Shown here in pieces: positions 51,853-60,992 of a stretch of 64,000 nucleotides of DNA (position 1 is its first letter; every line of letters starts with the position of its first letter). The DNA is from Oceanobacillus sojae (GTDB lineage: Bacteria; Bacillota; Bacilli; Bacillales; Amphibacillaceae). The stretch spans positions 124,001 to 188,000 of the forward strand of contig NZ_BJYM01000005.1 of NCBI RefSeq assembly GCF_007991515.1, given 5' to 3'. Position numbers and translations under genes: made by a program. The notes beneath the pieces are model-generated. The model ran no database searches and had not been told where the DNA came from. It saw nothing but the letters and a program-made list of their open reading frames with translations.

Positions 51853-52856
51853 AAATGAATCAACTCTTTCAGCTTGCTATAATTTCCTTTCGACAATGGG
51901 ATGGTACTTTTTGATGGATTGTCCAGACTGAGACTATAGCTGTTTTTGCTCCAAATAATAATTTCCCGTACACGCTGCAGATTAACCAGATAAGAACGGT
52001 GACAGCGGAAAAAGCCCAGCGGCTGTAAGCGTTCTTCTAATATTTTTATCGTATTAGACGACGCAAACTCCTCATCGTTTACAAAAAGATAAGTCTGTCC
52101 ATCACGAGCTTCAATATAATCAATTTCAAGCGGATTAAAGAGAATGATTTTATCCTCAATTTTTGCACTAATTTTATCTAACTGTACCTGTATACTTGTC
52201 ATCTCTTCCTCATGGTTCTCTTTCCCCACATCTTCTGTATCCTCTATATCCTGCTCCAGCTGCTGAGTACCCCGATTAGAATAACGGTAAACTGAATTGC
52301 CAAGACGGATTGCCTCTTCCAATGTCGTTGTAAACAATAGTACTGCTGCGCCTTTATCAGCCAGATGTATCAGCAAATTATGAAGTACATGCTTTGATTG
52401 CAGATCCAATCCGAGAGAAGGATCTTCAAATATATATACAGCAGCCTGCTGAATTAGTGCTGAAGCAAACAGTAAACGGCGCTGTTCAGATTGAGTCAAC
52501 TGCTTTGTCTTCTTCGATGCACAGGCCTGTAATTCACATAAATTTAAAATCATTTCTAAATCTGCTTGATGCTGATATAATTTGCACCAAAATTTAAGCA
52601 TTTGTATCACGGTTAACCGTTTATATAAGCCGTCTGTCTGCTGAAACAGATACACATTTTGAAATCCGCCTTCTGGTAAGGTAATTGCTTTCTTTTTTAT
52701 CTGATTTGGATGATTTAACAGATCAAACAGATGACCGATATATTCGTTTTCGCATTGAACAGCGACAATATCCTTCTTTTGAACGGTTAAATTCAATTCC
52801 GGCAGCAGGATTGTATTTTGTTCAATTTTTCTTAGCTGATTAAAAGAAATTACCAT
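51849..52856 (-). CDS. Degenerate ABC ATPase domain fused to a LytTR DNA-binding domain
   Basis: A 335-residue fusion. Residues 1-205 follow the ABC ATPase fold, but Walker A is missing (CENEYIGHLF at its place) and the signature is LTQSEQRRLLFASAL; a Walker B-like FEDPSLGLD remains. An acidic linker follows, then a LytTR domain at about 238-335 (DYIEARDGQTYLF, FFRCHRSYLVNLQRV). LytTR domains bind DNA and are usually joined to receivers. The fusion suggests a regulator that senses nucleotide or the state of its permease partner. Confidence 0.78.
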   Translation of the reverse strand: MVISFNQLRKIEQNTILLPELNLTVQKKDIVAVQCENEYIGHLFDLLNHPNQIKKKAITLPEGGFQNVYLFQQTDGLYKRLTVIQMLKFWCKLYQHQADLEMILNLCELQACASKKTKQLTQSEQRRLLFASALIQQAAVYIFEDPSLGLDLQSKHVLHNLLIHLADKGAAVLLFTTTLEEAIRLGNSVYRYSNRGTQQLEQDIEDTEDVGKENHEEEMTSIQVQLDKISAKIEDKIILFNPLEIDYIEARDGQTYLFVNDEEFASSNTIKILEERLQPLGFFRCHRSYLVNLQRVREIIIWSKNSYSLSLDNPSKSTIPLSKGNYSKLKELIHL

Positions 52857-52929
52857 CCAAACTACTCCTTTATTTCATTCGCTTTCTTCATTTTAATCAT
52901 ATAGGAAGCATTGTTATTTAACCATTATT

Positions 52930-53157
52930 TTAATGGCTGCCGGAATCTTTGTTGGAGCTTAAAGATGCTAACAAAAAAGACAGAGCAACAATTAAGGCAA
53001 TATTGATAAACCCGACAGGCACAAACCATCCGGGAGCTTCAAATTCCGGTAATGCTGGAATAGCTTGTGATAAGGGATCATAGACAACCAGAAATGGAAT
53101 AATTGCTAGCAATATCATCAGTAAAGCTACAACTATCTGTATTATTTTTTTCATCAT
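52930..53157 (-). CDS. Small membrane protein of unknown function
   Basis: A 75-residue protein with two membrane helices (about 6-26 and 46-66) joined by a Pro-rich outer loop (YDPLSQAIPALPEFEAPGW). AAGGAG lies seven bases before ATG 53157, so it is probably expressed. It lies upstream of and in line with the LytTR-ABC operon. Confidence 0.6.
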   Translation of the reverse strand: MMKKIIQIVVALLMILLAIIPFLVVYDPLSQAIPALPEFEAPGWFVPVGFINIALIVALSFLLASLSSNKDSGSH

Positions 53158-53236
53158 ATATCTCTCCTTAAAACTGAAATAAACGATACAATAATATTTT
53201 TTACATAAATTGTTATTAATGCATATCTTTTGGAAG

Positions 53237-53268
53237 TTATGGATTATTCCCCAGGAAATAATCCATGA
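53237..53268 (-). terminator. Hairpin downstream of the small multidrug export gene
   Basis: ATGGATTATT and AATAATCCAT form an almost perfect hairpin. It lacks a clear T tract in the leftward direction. Confidence 0.45.
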
Positions 53269-53302
53269 CTCAAAATCTCTATTTGATAATCACGTCTTTT
53301 TC

Positions 53303-53800
53303 CTATGAAAATGGGTTTAGATTTGGAAGATATTCCAAAAGATTGATACCATAATGAAAAGCTACTCCTAATGCAACAGACCATACTCCTATACCAATCG
53401 CTTGCCAAATACTCACATAAGATTTTTTAGCCCCTGATGCAATAGAAATCGCTGCACATACGTGATAACAAATAATCGGCCCTGCAAAGGATAGGCCTGC
53501 AACACCATATTTTTTGAATATATTCTGCGCGCGATTTTTTCTTTTGCTGTCTTTACTTTTATTAGCGACCACTTTCTTTCGCAAACCGGAAATAACCCAA
53601 ATAAACACCATCACAGACAGCCAGTTACCAACAGCTCCAATTAAAACAACCTGGATACTAGGAAATCCAAAGATAATCCCAATTGGAATTGCTACATACG
53701 ATTCAAAGAAGGGCACAATAGAAATAAGGAATACACTTAAATACTGCACCCATGTGTCTGCCTCCATTAAATTAATCAATAGATTCTGAAACCACTCCAT
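53303..53800 (-). CDS. Small multi-drug export family protein (PF06695-like)
   Basis: A 165-residue membrane protein with about four helices. SIVPFFESYVAIPIGIIFGFP and the KYG-AGLSFAGPIICY segment fit the Sm_multidrug_ex family, whose transport role is weakly documented. ATG 53800 has GAGGAG about ten bases upstream; that site overlaps an earlier ATG (53818), which lacks one. Repeats of TGAAyGgaGT lie upstream. Confidence 0.75.
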   Translation of the reverse strand: MEWFQNLLINLMEADTWVQYLSVFLISIVPFFESYVAIPIGIIFGFPSIQVVLIGAVGNWLSVMVFIWVISGLRKKVVANKSKDSKRKNRAQNIFKKYGVAGLSFAGPIICYHVCAAISIASGAKKSYVSIWQAIGIGVWSVALGVAFHYGINLLEYLPNLNPFS

Positions 53801-53894
53801 TAAATATTCACTCCTCATGTGTTTGTTGTCTCAAGCATATGGGAGAGAATATATTGCTGCATTAGAATACTGATGAAGAGAGGGGAGAAAACAT

Positions 53895-53978
53895 TGAACG
53901 GAGTCTGAACGATGTTGAATGGTACTCGATTTTTGGAAAAGAGTAGGGTGAATGGAGTTATTTTAGAATGAACGGAGT
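53895..53978. repeat. Cluster of TGAACGGAGT-like short direct repeats
   Basis: TGAACGGAGT (53895), TGAACGATGT (53906), TGAATGGTAC (53916), TGAATGGAGT (53949) and TGAACGGAGT (53969). The first three are phased by 10-11 bases. They lie upstream of the small multidrug export gene and could be repeated regulator sites. Confidence 0.5.
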
Positions 53979-54012
53979 TTTAAATCAAAATAAATTAAAA
54001 TATTAACGAAGA

Positions 54013-54045
54013 AAAGAAAGGAACCTCCTAAGAGATTCCTTTCTT
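54013..54045 (-). terminator. Terminator of the siderophore operon
   Basis: AGAAAGGAA...TTCCTTTCT hairpin immediately after the esterase stop codon, with T-rich flanks. Confidence 0.8.
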
Positions 54046-54049
54046 TATT

Positions 54050-54805
54050 TTACTTATGCAAAAATCGCATCCCCCTGCTAAAGGAAGTAGGCACGATAGA
54101 CATATGATTCTCTCCTTCCGGTGCAAAAAAAGCTGTTTTTATCCCCTTATTGCGCTCAGAAAGATTTTCATACATAGCTAATCCGTTTGCATACATTTGC
54201 TTATTTTCTATCGGTTCTGCAGCAATAAACAAACCTTTTACATTTTTATCATCTATCTTTGTTTCATAGGATAGAATTGTCTGCTTATTCCACCATATAG
54301 AAGGACTACAAGAAAAATAATGGCTGAAAAGGTGTGAACGTTGAAATAGCGTGTATAAAACAAATAACCCGCCGAGTGAATGGCCAAAGATTGTTTGCTT
54401 CTGCTTATTTGTTTTATATTTCTCATTAATAAATGGGATTAAGTCCTTCTCCAAAAAGTCCAAAAAAATCTCAGCTCCTCCATGTTCCGGCCAGGGTGAC
54501 CCATCTGGCCTCGCCGGAAGTTCTGTATCTTCTGCAAATGGTGTAAAATCATATATCCGATTCGGCTGAAATGGTTCATCACCTTCATAACCTACACTAA
54601 CTAACATCGTCGGCTCTATCCCCGTTTTTTCTGAGCGTCTGCTTTGCAGTTGGATCATCTCACTAAAAAGCGTTCCATAAGCATTCCCGTCCAGAATATA
54701 TAACACAGGAAACCCGTTATCTGGAACTGGTTGTTCAGAAATATATACATTTATTACATATGGGTGATGCTTTCCAGAAAACTGAAATACTTCCTTGTGA
54801 TACAT
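54050..54805 (-). CDS. Siderophore esterase-like alpha/beta hydrolase (Fes/IroE/BesA type)
   Basis: A 251-residue serine esterase of the Esterase_D/IroE group. The nucleophile is Ser143 in GHSLGG; a His near the C-terminus (EGENHMSIV) completes the triad. Such enzymes cleave trilactone siderophores to release iron after import, and the gene ends an operon of ferric-siderophore transport genes. No export signal is present, in keeping with cytosolic action. ATG 54805 has AGGAGGT nine bases upstream; the longer frame from 54829 does not. Confidence 0.85.
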   Translation of the reverse strand: MYHKEVFQFSGKHHPYVINVYISEQPVPDNGFPVLYILDGNAYGTLFSEMIQLQSRRSEKTGIEPTMLVSVGYEGDEPFQPNRIYDFTPFAEDTELPARPDGSPWPEHGGAEIFLDFLEKDLIPFINEKYKTNKQKQTIFGHSLGGLFVLYTLFQRSHLFSHYFSCSPSIWWNKQTILSYETKIDDKNVKGLFIAAEPIENKQMYANGLAMYENLSERNKGIKTAFFAPEGENHMSIVPTSFSRGMRFLHK

Positions 54806-54838
54806 CAAATAATTACCTCCTGTGTTCATTCTTTCTTA

Positions 54839-55861
54839 TCATCTGGACCTTGCCAGCAGATAAACAAAATAAGGTACACCAATAATGGCAATAACAATTC
54901 CTGCCGGCAGTTCTGCAGGAGAGAAAATTGTTTTTCCGATAAAATCTCCTGTTAATACCATCAGCATGCCGATCATTCCGCTGATTGGCAGACTATACTG
55001 ATGATGAATGCTTACTAAACGCCTCGCAATATGCGGAGCAATTAATCCGACAAAACCGATACTTCCTGATACCGCCACGCTGGCACTGACAAGCGCAACA
55101 GAACATATTAGTAAAATACGGCGTTCTCTTTCCAAATTCACACCAATGCCCATTGTTGAAATTTCATCTAGTTGCAGGACATTTAATATAGAAGAGCGCC
55201 AGATCAAGATTGGAACAAAGCAGATAATCCAGGGTAATATAGCTGTAATCTGTGCCCAAGATGCACTATAAATACTTCCTGACATCCAGACGGTTGCCAT
55301 CTCAAAGTCCTGCGGATTCATCTTTAATGAAATATACAAGGTTAACGCACTAAATCCTGAATTTAGTGCTATACCGACAAGTATCAGCATACGGGGATTA
55401 ACCCTTCCCTGCTGTCTGGAGAAAAGAATCAGAAAAGCTGTTGCGGCAACCCCGCCAATCCATCCAAAGAATGTCATATTTAAAACGGACAGCCAGCCAG
55501 CACTTTTAATGGCCTCTTTCACTACAAACATATAGATAACAATAGACAGCCCCGCCGCTGCATGGATGCCTAATATCCCCGGATCAGCTAATGGGTTTCT
55601 TGTCAACCCTTGTAAAACAGTCCCCGCAATGCCTAAAGCAAAGCCGACCATAGCACCGATCAAAATCCTCGGCAATCGAAATTCAAAAATAACTAAAGTA
55701 TGGTCACTTGCACTATCAAGGCCCAGCAGTGTTCTTATCACTTCTAATGCCGTGATATCAAACGTCCCATTTGTTACACTCAAATACATAACGAATATAG
55801 CTAAACATGCACTTAGGACAAAAGTGAGTGTAAAACGACTGCGATAGTTACGCTTATTCAA
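54839..55861 (-). CDS. Iron-siderophore ABC transporter permease (FecCD family), second pair
   Basis: A 340-residue BtuC/FecCD permease with about ten helices. Family motifs FRLPRILIGAMVGFALGIAGTVLQGLTRNPLADP (in part) and GFVGLIAPHIARRL, the ATPase contact, are present. It overlaps the preceding permease gene by four bases. With 55858-56880 it forms the second permease pair of the locus. Confidence 0.93.
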   Translation of the reverse strand: MNKRNYRSRFTLTFVLSACLAIFVMYLSVTNGTFDITALEVIRTLLGLDSASDHTLVIFEFRLPRILIGAMVGFALGIAGTVLQGLTRNPLADPGILGIHAAAGLSIVIYMFVVKEAIKSAGWLSVLNMTFFGWIGGVAATAFLILFSRQQGRVNPRMLILVGIALNSGFSALTLYISLKMNPQDFEMATVWMSGSIYSASWAQITAILPWIICFVPILIWRSSILNVLQLDEISTMGIGVNLERERRILLICSVALVSASVAVSGSIGFVGLIAPHIARRLVSIHHQYSLPISGMIGMLMVLTGDFIGKTIFSPAELPAGIVIAIIGVPYFVYLLARSR

Positions 55862-56880
55862 AAGCTCCTTCCTCCCTTCGTTTTAATTAAATAAAGAAAG
55901 TAAGGAACACCAAATAGTGCGGTTACTACGCCAACTGGTGTTTCAAAAGGATGGTTGATAAAACGGCTGATAATATCCGACCAGGCTAAAAACAAAGCTC
56001 CAAATATCGCAGAGAATGGAATGATTTTCCGATAATCCTCCCCTATCAAAAATCGGGTAATATGCGGAATAATTAAGCCGATAAAAGCAATTTTCCCTGC
56101 CATTGCTACAGATATACCAGTTAAAATAACAACACTGAGTATCGTTAATGATTTCATTGCCGTGATTTTAATTCCTAACCCCTGTGCTACTTCATCACCA
56201 AAAGAAATGGCTGTAATCGCCTTGGAAACATAAATCGCAAGGAATAATCCTACAATAGCAAATGGTACCGTCCATTTTATAAGGGTTGGATCCATTTGAT
56301 GCAGACGTGCGTTGTACCAGAAACTCATATTCTGTGATATTTGAAAGTACGTGGCCATAGCCTGGGAAATTCCATTTAAAAAAGTCCCCAGAATTGTTCC
56401 TAAGATAGCCAGCGTTAATGGTGTCATTCCATCCGGTAATAACCGGGCAATGGAAAAAACAAGTAATGCTCCCAGCGCTGAACCGGCTAAAGAATAGAGA
56501 ATCAACGTCATTGGTGCGGCATCAGGCAGAAAAATCATACATAATGTGATAACAAACACAGATCCGTCTGCCACCCCCATAATCGAGGGGGAAGCAAGAT
56601 AGTTTCTGGTCATTCCCTGCATCAGAGCTCCAGAAACTGCCATAAAAGCTCCTATAAGTAACGCTCCGAGAACTCTGGGCAATCTGGAGGTATGAATAAT
56701 TAAATGATCCATATCCTCAGTATCATATCGGATAAAAGCCTCCCACACAGTAGAAAGACTGATTGACTTAGAGCCATAGACAATTGATACTGCCATTGTG
56801 ATTACCAGAAGAATAAGTACTATTAGAATAATTATTGCATATTTTTTTATGATAGAGCGCATAAACCACACTGCCTCCAT
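55858..56880 (-). CDS. Iron-siderophore ABC transporter permease (FecCD family), second pair
   Basis: A 340-residue FecCD permease (SRLPRVLGALLIGAFMAVSG, LMQGMTRNYLASPSIMG, AFIGLIIPHITRFL). It follows the binding-protein gene at 56885 by four bases and couples to the next permease. The pair has no ATPase of its own here and probably uses the FecE-type ATPase at 60993. Confidence 0.93.
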   Translation of the reverse strand: MEAVWFMRSIIKKYAIIILIVLILLVITMAVSIVYGSKSISLSTVWEAFIRYDTEDMDHLIIHTSRLPRVLGALLIGAFMAVSGALMQGMTRNYLASPSIMGVADGSVFVITLCMIFLPDAAPMTLILYSLAGSALGALLVFSIARLLPDGMTPLTLAILGTILGTFLNGISQAMATYFQISQNMSFWYNARLHQMDPTLIKWTVPFAIVGLFLAIYVSKAITAISFGDEVAQGLGIKITAMKSLTILSVVILTGISVAMAGKIAFIGLIIPHITRFLIGEDYRKIIPFSAIFGALFLAWSDIISRFINHPFETPVGVVTALFGVPYFLYLIKTKGGRSF

Positions 56881-56884
56881 CCAT

Positions 56885-57871
56885 TTATTCTTCTATTTTG
56901 TTACGCAATTGTTCTAAAAATAACACCCTGCTGTATATCGGACCGCCTTCCAGCAAAGGATCAACCACATTGACATAGACATGATCATTCTTAAAGGCTT
57001 CTACATTTTGAAGAATCGGGTTTGCCTGTATATCTTCATAGATTTGGCTACTTTCCCCATCTGCACCTTCAGGAATTTGTAAGAAAAGATAATCGGGATT
57101 CATATCAGCCAGCTGCTCTACAGAAATGGCTTCCTGTGCTTCCGCTTTCTGCACTTCTTCCGGAACCTCCAATCCCAGTTCGCCATATAACACGGTATTA
57201 AAGAAAACATCCTCAGGATAGACAAACATTTCTCCGCCTCTTATACGGACTGCGGCTGCTTTTTCATCTGCTAATTGCTCTGTTAATGTACTTTTAGCTG
57301 CTTCAACGTTTTCTTGATATTCTGTTAAAATCTGATCTGCCTGCTCTTCTTTTCCAGCTAATGCTGCCATTAACTGAAGATTTGCTTCTCCATCAGAAGA
57401 AATATGTGATACTAAAATAGTCGGTGCGATTTTCTCTAATTTTTCTATAACTTCTTCTGGAAACTTGGTTGTCCCCAAAATAACATCCGGCTGCAGCTCC
57501 AAAATTTTCTCAAAGTTAGGCTCTTGTTTTTCCCCTATAGATTCTGCATTTCCCATTGCACTGGAATAAACCTCTGGAAACTCCCCGGCTACTGTTACTG
57601 CACCAACCGGATTCACTTCAAGAAGCACCGCATCCTCCATTGCCTCCATCGCTCCTGTAATAACAATTCTTTCTACGTTGGCAGGGACCGTATATTCTTC
57701 TCCTAAGTATTCAATGGTTTGTGTAGCATTTTCCTCCGGCGCAGCAGTTTCTTCTTCACCCGCTTCGGCTTTATTCTCGTCTTTTTCCGGTGAATCACTA
57801 TTTTGACCGCACGCAGCCAGCATAATGAAAAATACGATTGAAATAAAGATTGATAGGAACTTTTTATTCAT
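56885..57871 (-). CDS. Ferric-siderophore binding lipoprotein (YfiY/FeuA-like)
   Basis: A 328-residue class III binding protein. The signal peptide ends LAAC with Cys21; an acidic linker follows, then two lobes joined by a long helix. YTVPANVERIVI and LELQPDVILGTTKFP are typical. It delivers a ferric siderophore to the FecCD pair encoded immediately after. The siderophore type cannot be told. Confidence 0.9.
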   Translation of the reverse strand: MNKKFLSIFISIVFFIMLAACGQNSDSPEKDENKAEAGEEETAAPEENATQTIEYLGEEYTVPANVERIVITGAMEAMEDAVLLEVNPVGAVTVAGEFPEVYSSAMGNAESIGEKQEPNFEKILELQPDVILGTTKFPEEVIEKLEKIAPTILVSHISSDGEANLQLMAALAGKEEQADQILTEYQENVEAAKSTLTEQLADEKAAAVRIRGGEMFVYPEDVFFNTVLYGELGLEVPEEVQKAEAQEAISVEQLADMNPDYLFLQIPEGADGESSQIYEDIQANPILQNVEAFKNDHVYVNVVDPLLEGGPIYSRVLFLEQLRNKIEE

Positions 57872-57929
57872 TTTCTTTTTTCTCCATTCATATATTTAGT
57901 TGTTTGATAGACGAAGTAAAACATTCTTC

Positions 57930-58841
57930 TTATTTAAGAAATCCTTCTTCAAAAATCTTGAGTAAATGCTCTAGTGTAACTGGATCGCTATATGTGGCTT
58001 CTTTTGTATCAAATTCAATCACCTGACCGTTTTCCACCGCTGGAATAGACTTCCATGTTTCACTCTTCGTAAATTCATTATTTGCTCCCATCTTGCTTAG
58101 AACAATAAAATCTCCTGCATATTCTGGCAGAGTCTCCAGCGATAAGCTGTAATAACCTTCAGCAAGTGCGTCTTCCTGCACTTTTTCTGGCATACCCAGC
58201 TCCATAGCCTGGTACAATATTTCTGTGCCGCGGGCCCAATTATCTCCAAAGACAGAGAAATTTTTTGAATCTGTTTCAAATACGGAAACAGAAACATCCT
58301 CCCCGTGTTTTTCTTTAATCTTCTCACCATCTGCTTTAGCTCGCTTACTGAAGTCATCAATCCATTCCTCGGCTTTTTCCTCTTTATTTAGTAATTTACC
58401 AATCTCCAATTGCTGTTCTAGATAATCCAGCTTTCCCCATGTATAAATAACAGTCGGAGCAATCTTTTCTAACTCATCCAGATTTTCCATATGTGACCCG
58501 GCAATAATTAAATCCGGCTCCAATGCTAAAATACTTTCCGGATCATTTTCTGAAACCACTTCTACATCTGCCATGCCTTCCTCAAAAAGTGGATTTGCTT
58601 TTGTCCATTCATCTACTCCTACTAAATTTCCGTCTAAGGCGAAGACATTTGGTCCATTTGTCAGCGCTACAATTCGCTGAGGATCGGCTGGTATTTCAAC
58701 CGGCCCTTGCTCTGATTCATATGTTACAGTTTTATCTGATCCTTCTTTTCCTGCATTATTTTGTTTTCCATCTGACTGATTACTGCAGCCTATAACGATA
58801 AGACAAAGCAAACACCCAAAAAGAAATAGTAGCTTTTTCAT
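57930..58841 (-). CDS. Ferric-siderophore binding lipoprotein
   Basis: A 303-residue class III binding protein with lipobox VIGC (Cys19). VEIPADPQRIVAL and ILALEPDLIIAGSH are family motifs. It belongs with the first permease pair (58881-60946) by position. It differs clearly from the other binding protein in the locus, so the two probably recognise different siderophores. Confidence 0.9.
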   Translation of the reverse strand: MKKLLFLFGCLLCLIVIGCSNQSDGKQNNAGKEGSDKTVTYESEQGPVEIPADPQRIVALTNGPNVFALDGNLVGVDEWTKANPLFEEGMADVEVVSENDPESILALEPDLIIAGSHMENLDELEKIAPTVIYTWGKLDYLEQQLEIGKLLNKEEKAEEWIDDFSKRAKADGEKIKEKHGEDVSVSVFETDSKNFSVFGDNWARGTEILYQAMELGMPEKVQEDALAEGYYSLSLETLPEYAGDFIVLSKMGANNEFTKSETWKSIPAVENGQVIEFDTKEATYSDPVTLEHLLKIFEEGFLK

Positions 58842-58880
58842 TTGTTTTTCCTCTTTCTATTTTTATATTGTTTTAAAATA

Positions 58881-59915
58881 TTAATCTTTCAGTCTGGCTA
58901 ATAAATATAAAAAGTAAGGCGCTCCAATTACTGCTACAATAATTCCGGCCGGTACCTCCGGCTGTTTAATGAACCTTCCAATCATATCCGCCAGAAGAAG
59001 CAGCAGTGCTCCCACTAATCCTGATACAGGGATTACGTACTCATACTTATCGCCAACCAGCTGTCTGGTGAGGTGTGGGGCAATAAGGCCAATAAACCCG
59101 ATTCCGCCACTGACAGAAACACTCGCTGCGGCAAGTCCGACTGCTGAAGCTAAAAGCACACGCCGTTCTTTTTCCAGATTTGCTCCTAATCCAATTGACG
59201 TTTCCTCACCTAAGTGAAGAATATTCAAAACCATCGCTTTAGAATAAACAAATGGAATCAGGATAACCAGCCAAGGAAGCAAGGCAAGAACAAACTGCCA
59301 ATCAGATCCCCAAATACTTCCCGCAAGCCAAGTTGCCAGAAATTGATAGGTTTCCGGGTTCAATCGCAGTGTTAAAACAATCATTAATGCATTAATCCCA
59401 GCTGCAACTGCAATCCCTGTCAACACTAATCGCATTGGCGTAATTCCCTCAGAGCGTTTATAAGAAAGCACATAAATGATAAATGCAGCTCCTGCGGCTC
59501 CAAGAAAAGCTAAAAAAGGCATGAGAATAATAGATATCGTCGTCGTTACCGCAAAGAAAGATAGAAATAACATTACAGATAAGCCGGCTCCCGCATTAAT
59601 ACCGATAATCCCGGGATCTGCCAATGGATTTCGGACAATACCCTGCAGTACCGCTCCTGAGATAGCCAGACCCGTTCCTACAAGCAGGGCGATAACCATA
59701 CGCGGCAGACGAAAATCAAATAAAATAAGATTCTGCTGCTCCGTACCCTGGCCAAATAAGGTTAAGATAACCTCTGCTGGTGTTAAATAAATACTCCCCG
59801 TATTTAAGCTGATAAAAAATATGATAATAATCAGAAAAACTAAGGTAACACTGACCAACACTGCTCTTTTCGCTTTACCTTTCTGACTATGCTGTTTGTA
59901 TTTTTCTGCTCTCAT
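58881..59915 (-). CDS. Iron-siderophore ABC transporter permease (FecCD family), first pair
   Basis: A 344-residue FecCD permease (FDFRLPRMVIALLVGTGLAISG, IVRNPLADPGIIGIN, GFIGLIAPHLTRQL). Overlaps the preceding permease gene by four bases, so the two are translationally coupled and form a heterodimer. Confidence 0.93.
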   Translation of the reverse strand: MRAEKYKQHSQKGKAKRAVLVSVTLVFLIIIIFFISLNTGSIYLTPAEVILTLFGQGTEQQNLILFDFRLPRMVIALLVGTGLAISGAVLQGIVRNPLADPGIIGINAGAGLSVMLFLSFFAVTTTISIILMPFLAFLGAAGAAFIIYVLSYKRSEGITPMRLVLTGIAVAAGINALMIVLTLRLNPETYQFLATWLAGSIWGSDWQFVLALLPWLVILIPFVYSKAMVLNILHLGEETSIGLGANLEKERRVLLASAVGLAAASVSVSGGIGFIGLIAPHLTRQLVGDKYEYVIPVSGLVGALLLLLADMIGRFIKQPEVPAGIIVAVIGAPYFLYLLARLKD

Positions 59916-60946
59916 ACCATCCCTCCGCCCTTTCTTGCCAAGTATAAAAAGAATGGTACGCCTAATAAGGCAATTAACGCACCAATTGGCATTTCATGAG
60001 GAGGACTGATGATGCGTGCTGCTAAATCAGCCAGCACCACAAGTAAAGCACCATAAATAATTGTTCCAGGGATAATCCAGCGGTAGTCATATCCCATAAA
60101 CCAGCGGACAATATGCGGTACGATCAATCCTACAAAGCTCACCGCACCAACTACAGAAACAGCTAGACCGGCTAAAATAACAATAATGATAGAAGCAGTT
60201 AATTTAACACGTCCAGTTTTCGTTCCTAATCCGACGGCAACCTCTTCGCCTAAGCTTAATAGCGTAATCGAATGAGATAATGTCATTGCAACAGCCAACG
60301 CAAGAAGCAGCCATGGAGTAATGATTTGCAAATGGTTCCAGCTTGTACCAGAAATACCTCCTGCATACCAGAATGCTAAATCCTGTCCAATTTCATAATA
60401 AAGCGCAATTCCTTCACTTAAAGCGCCTAAAAGTGCACTTACTGCCGCCCCAGCCAGCACCAGACGTATCGGGGTCAGCCCATTTTTAGACAGAGATCCG
60501 ACTCCATATACAATTCCCGCTCCAAGCGCGGCGCCTAGAAATGAAAATAAAATCATATATAAATAAGGCAAGTCCGGGAAAAATGCAAAACAGCAGGCTA
60601 ACATAAAAACTGCTCCTGCATTTAAACCAAGTAATCCTGAATCAGCAAGCGGATTACGTGTCATCCCTTGCATCAATGCCCCTGATACTGCAAAGCAGCT
60701 GCCGACAATAGCTGCTCCAAGTATGCGGGGAAAACGTATTTCCCTGATAATCTGATGTTGCTGTAGATCAGGATCAAATTGAAAAATTGCCTGCCACACT
60801 GTTTTCAGTTGAATATCTGCTGCTCCTAGCGAAACAGCCAGCATAAGAGATAATAGTAAAAGGAGACTTCCACCCGTTAAAATAATCACACCACGGATAG
60901 GACGCACTGTTTTTTTTACTTCTTTTAGTTCTTCTTGTTCATTCAT
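59912..60946 (-). CDS. Iron-siderophore ABC transporter permease (FecCD family), first pair
   Basis: A 344-residue FecCD permease with a charged N-terminal tail (EQEELKEVKK) and about ten helices (IRFPRILGAAIVGSCFAVSG, GMTRNPLADSGLLG, FVGLIVPHIVRWF). It follows the ATPase gene by 46 bases in the Fur-controlled operon. Confidence 0.93.
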   Translation of the reverse strand: MNEQEELKEVKKTVRPIRGVIILTGGSLLLLLSLMLAVSLGAADIQLKTVWQAIFQFDPDLQQHQIIREIRFPRILGAAIVGSCFAVSGALMQGMTRNPLADSGLLGLNAGAVFMLACCFAFFPDLPYLYMILFSFLGAALGAGIVYGVGSLSKNGLTPIRLVLAGAAVSALLGALSEGIALYYEIGQDLAFWYAGGISGTSWNHLQIITPWLLLALAVAMTLSHSITLLSLGEEVAVGLGTKTGRVKLTASIIIVILAGLAVSVVGAVSFVGLIVPHIVRWFMGYDYRWIIPGTIIYGALLVVLADLAARIISPPHEMPIGALIALLGVPFFLYLARKGGGMV

Positions 60947-60992
60947 GGGATGATACCTTTCGCTTTAGTACTTTTACTTATTTCTATATCTT

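Noticed and set aside
53895-53978. CRISPR array or plasmid-type origin iterons
   Set aside because: Units are 10 bases with irregular gaps, no conserved longer repeat or spacers, and no replication gene nearby.
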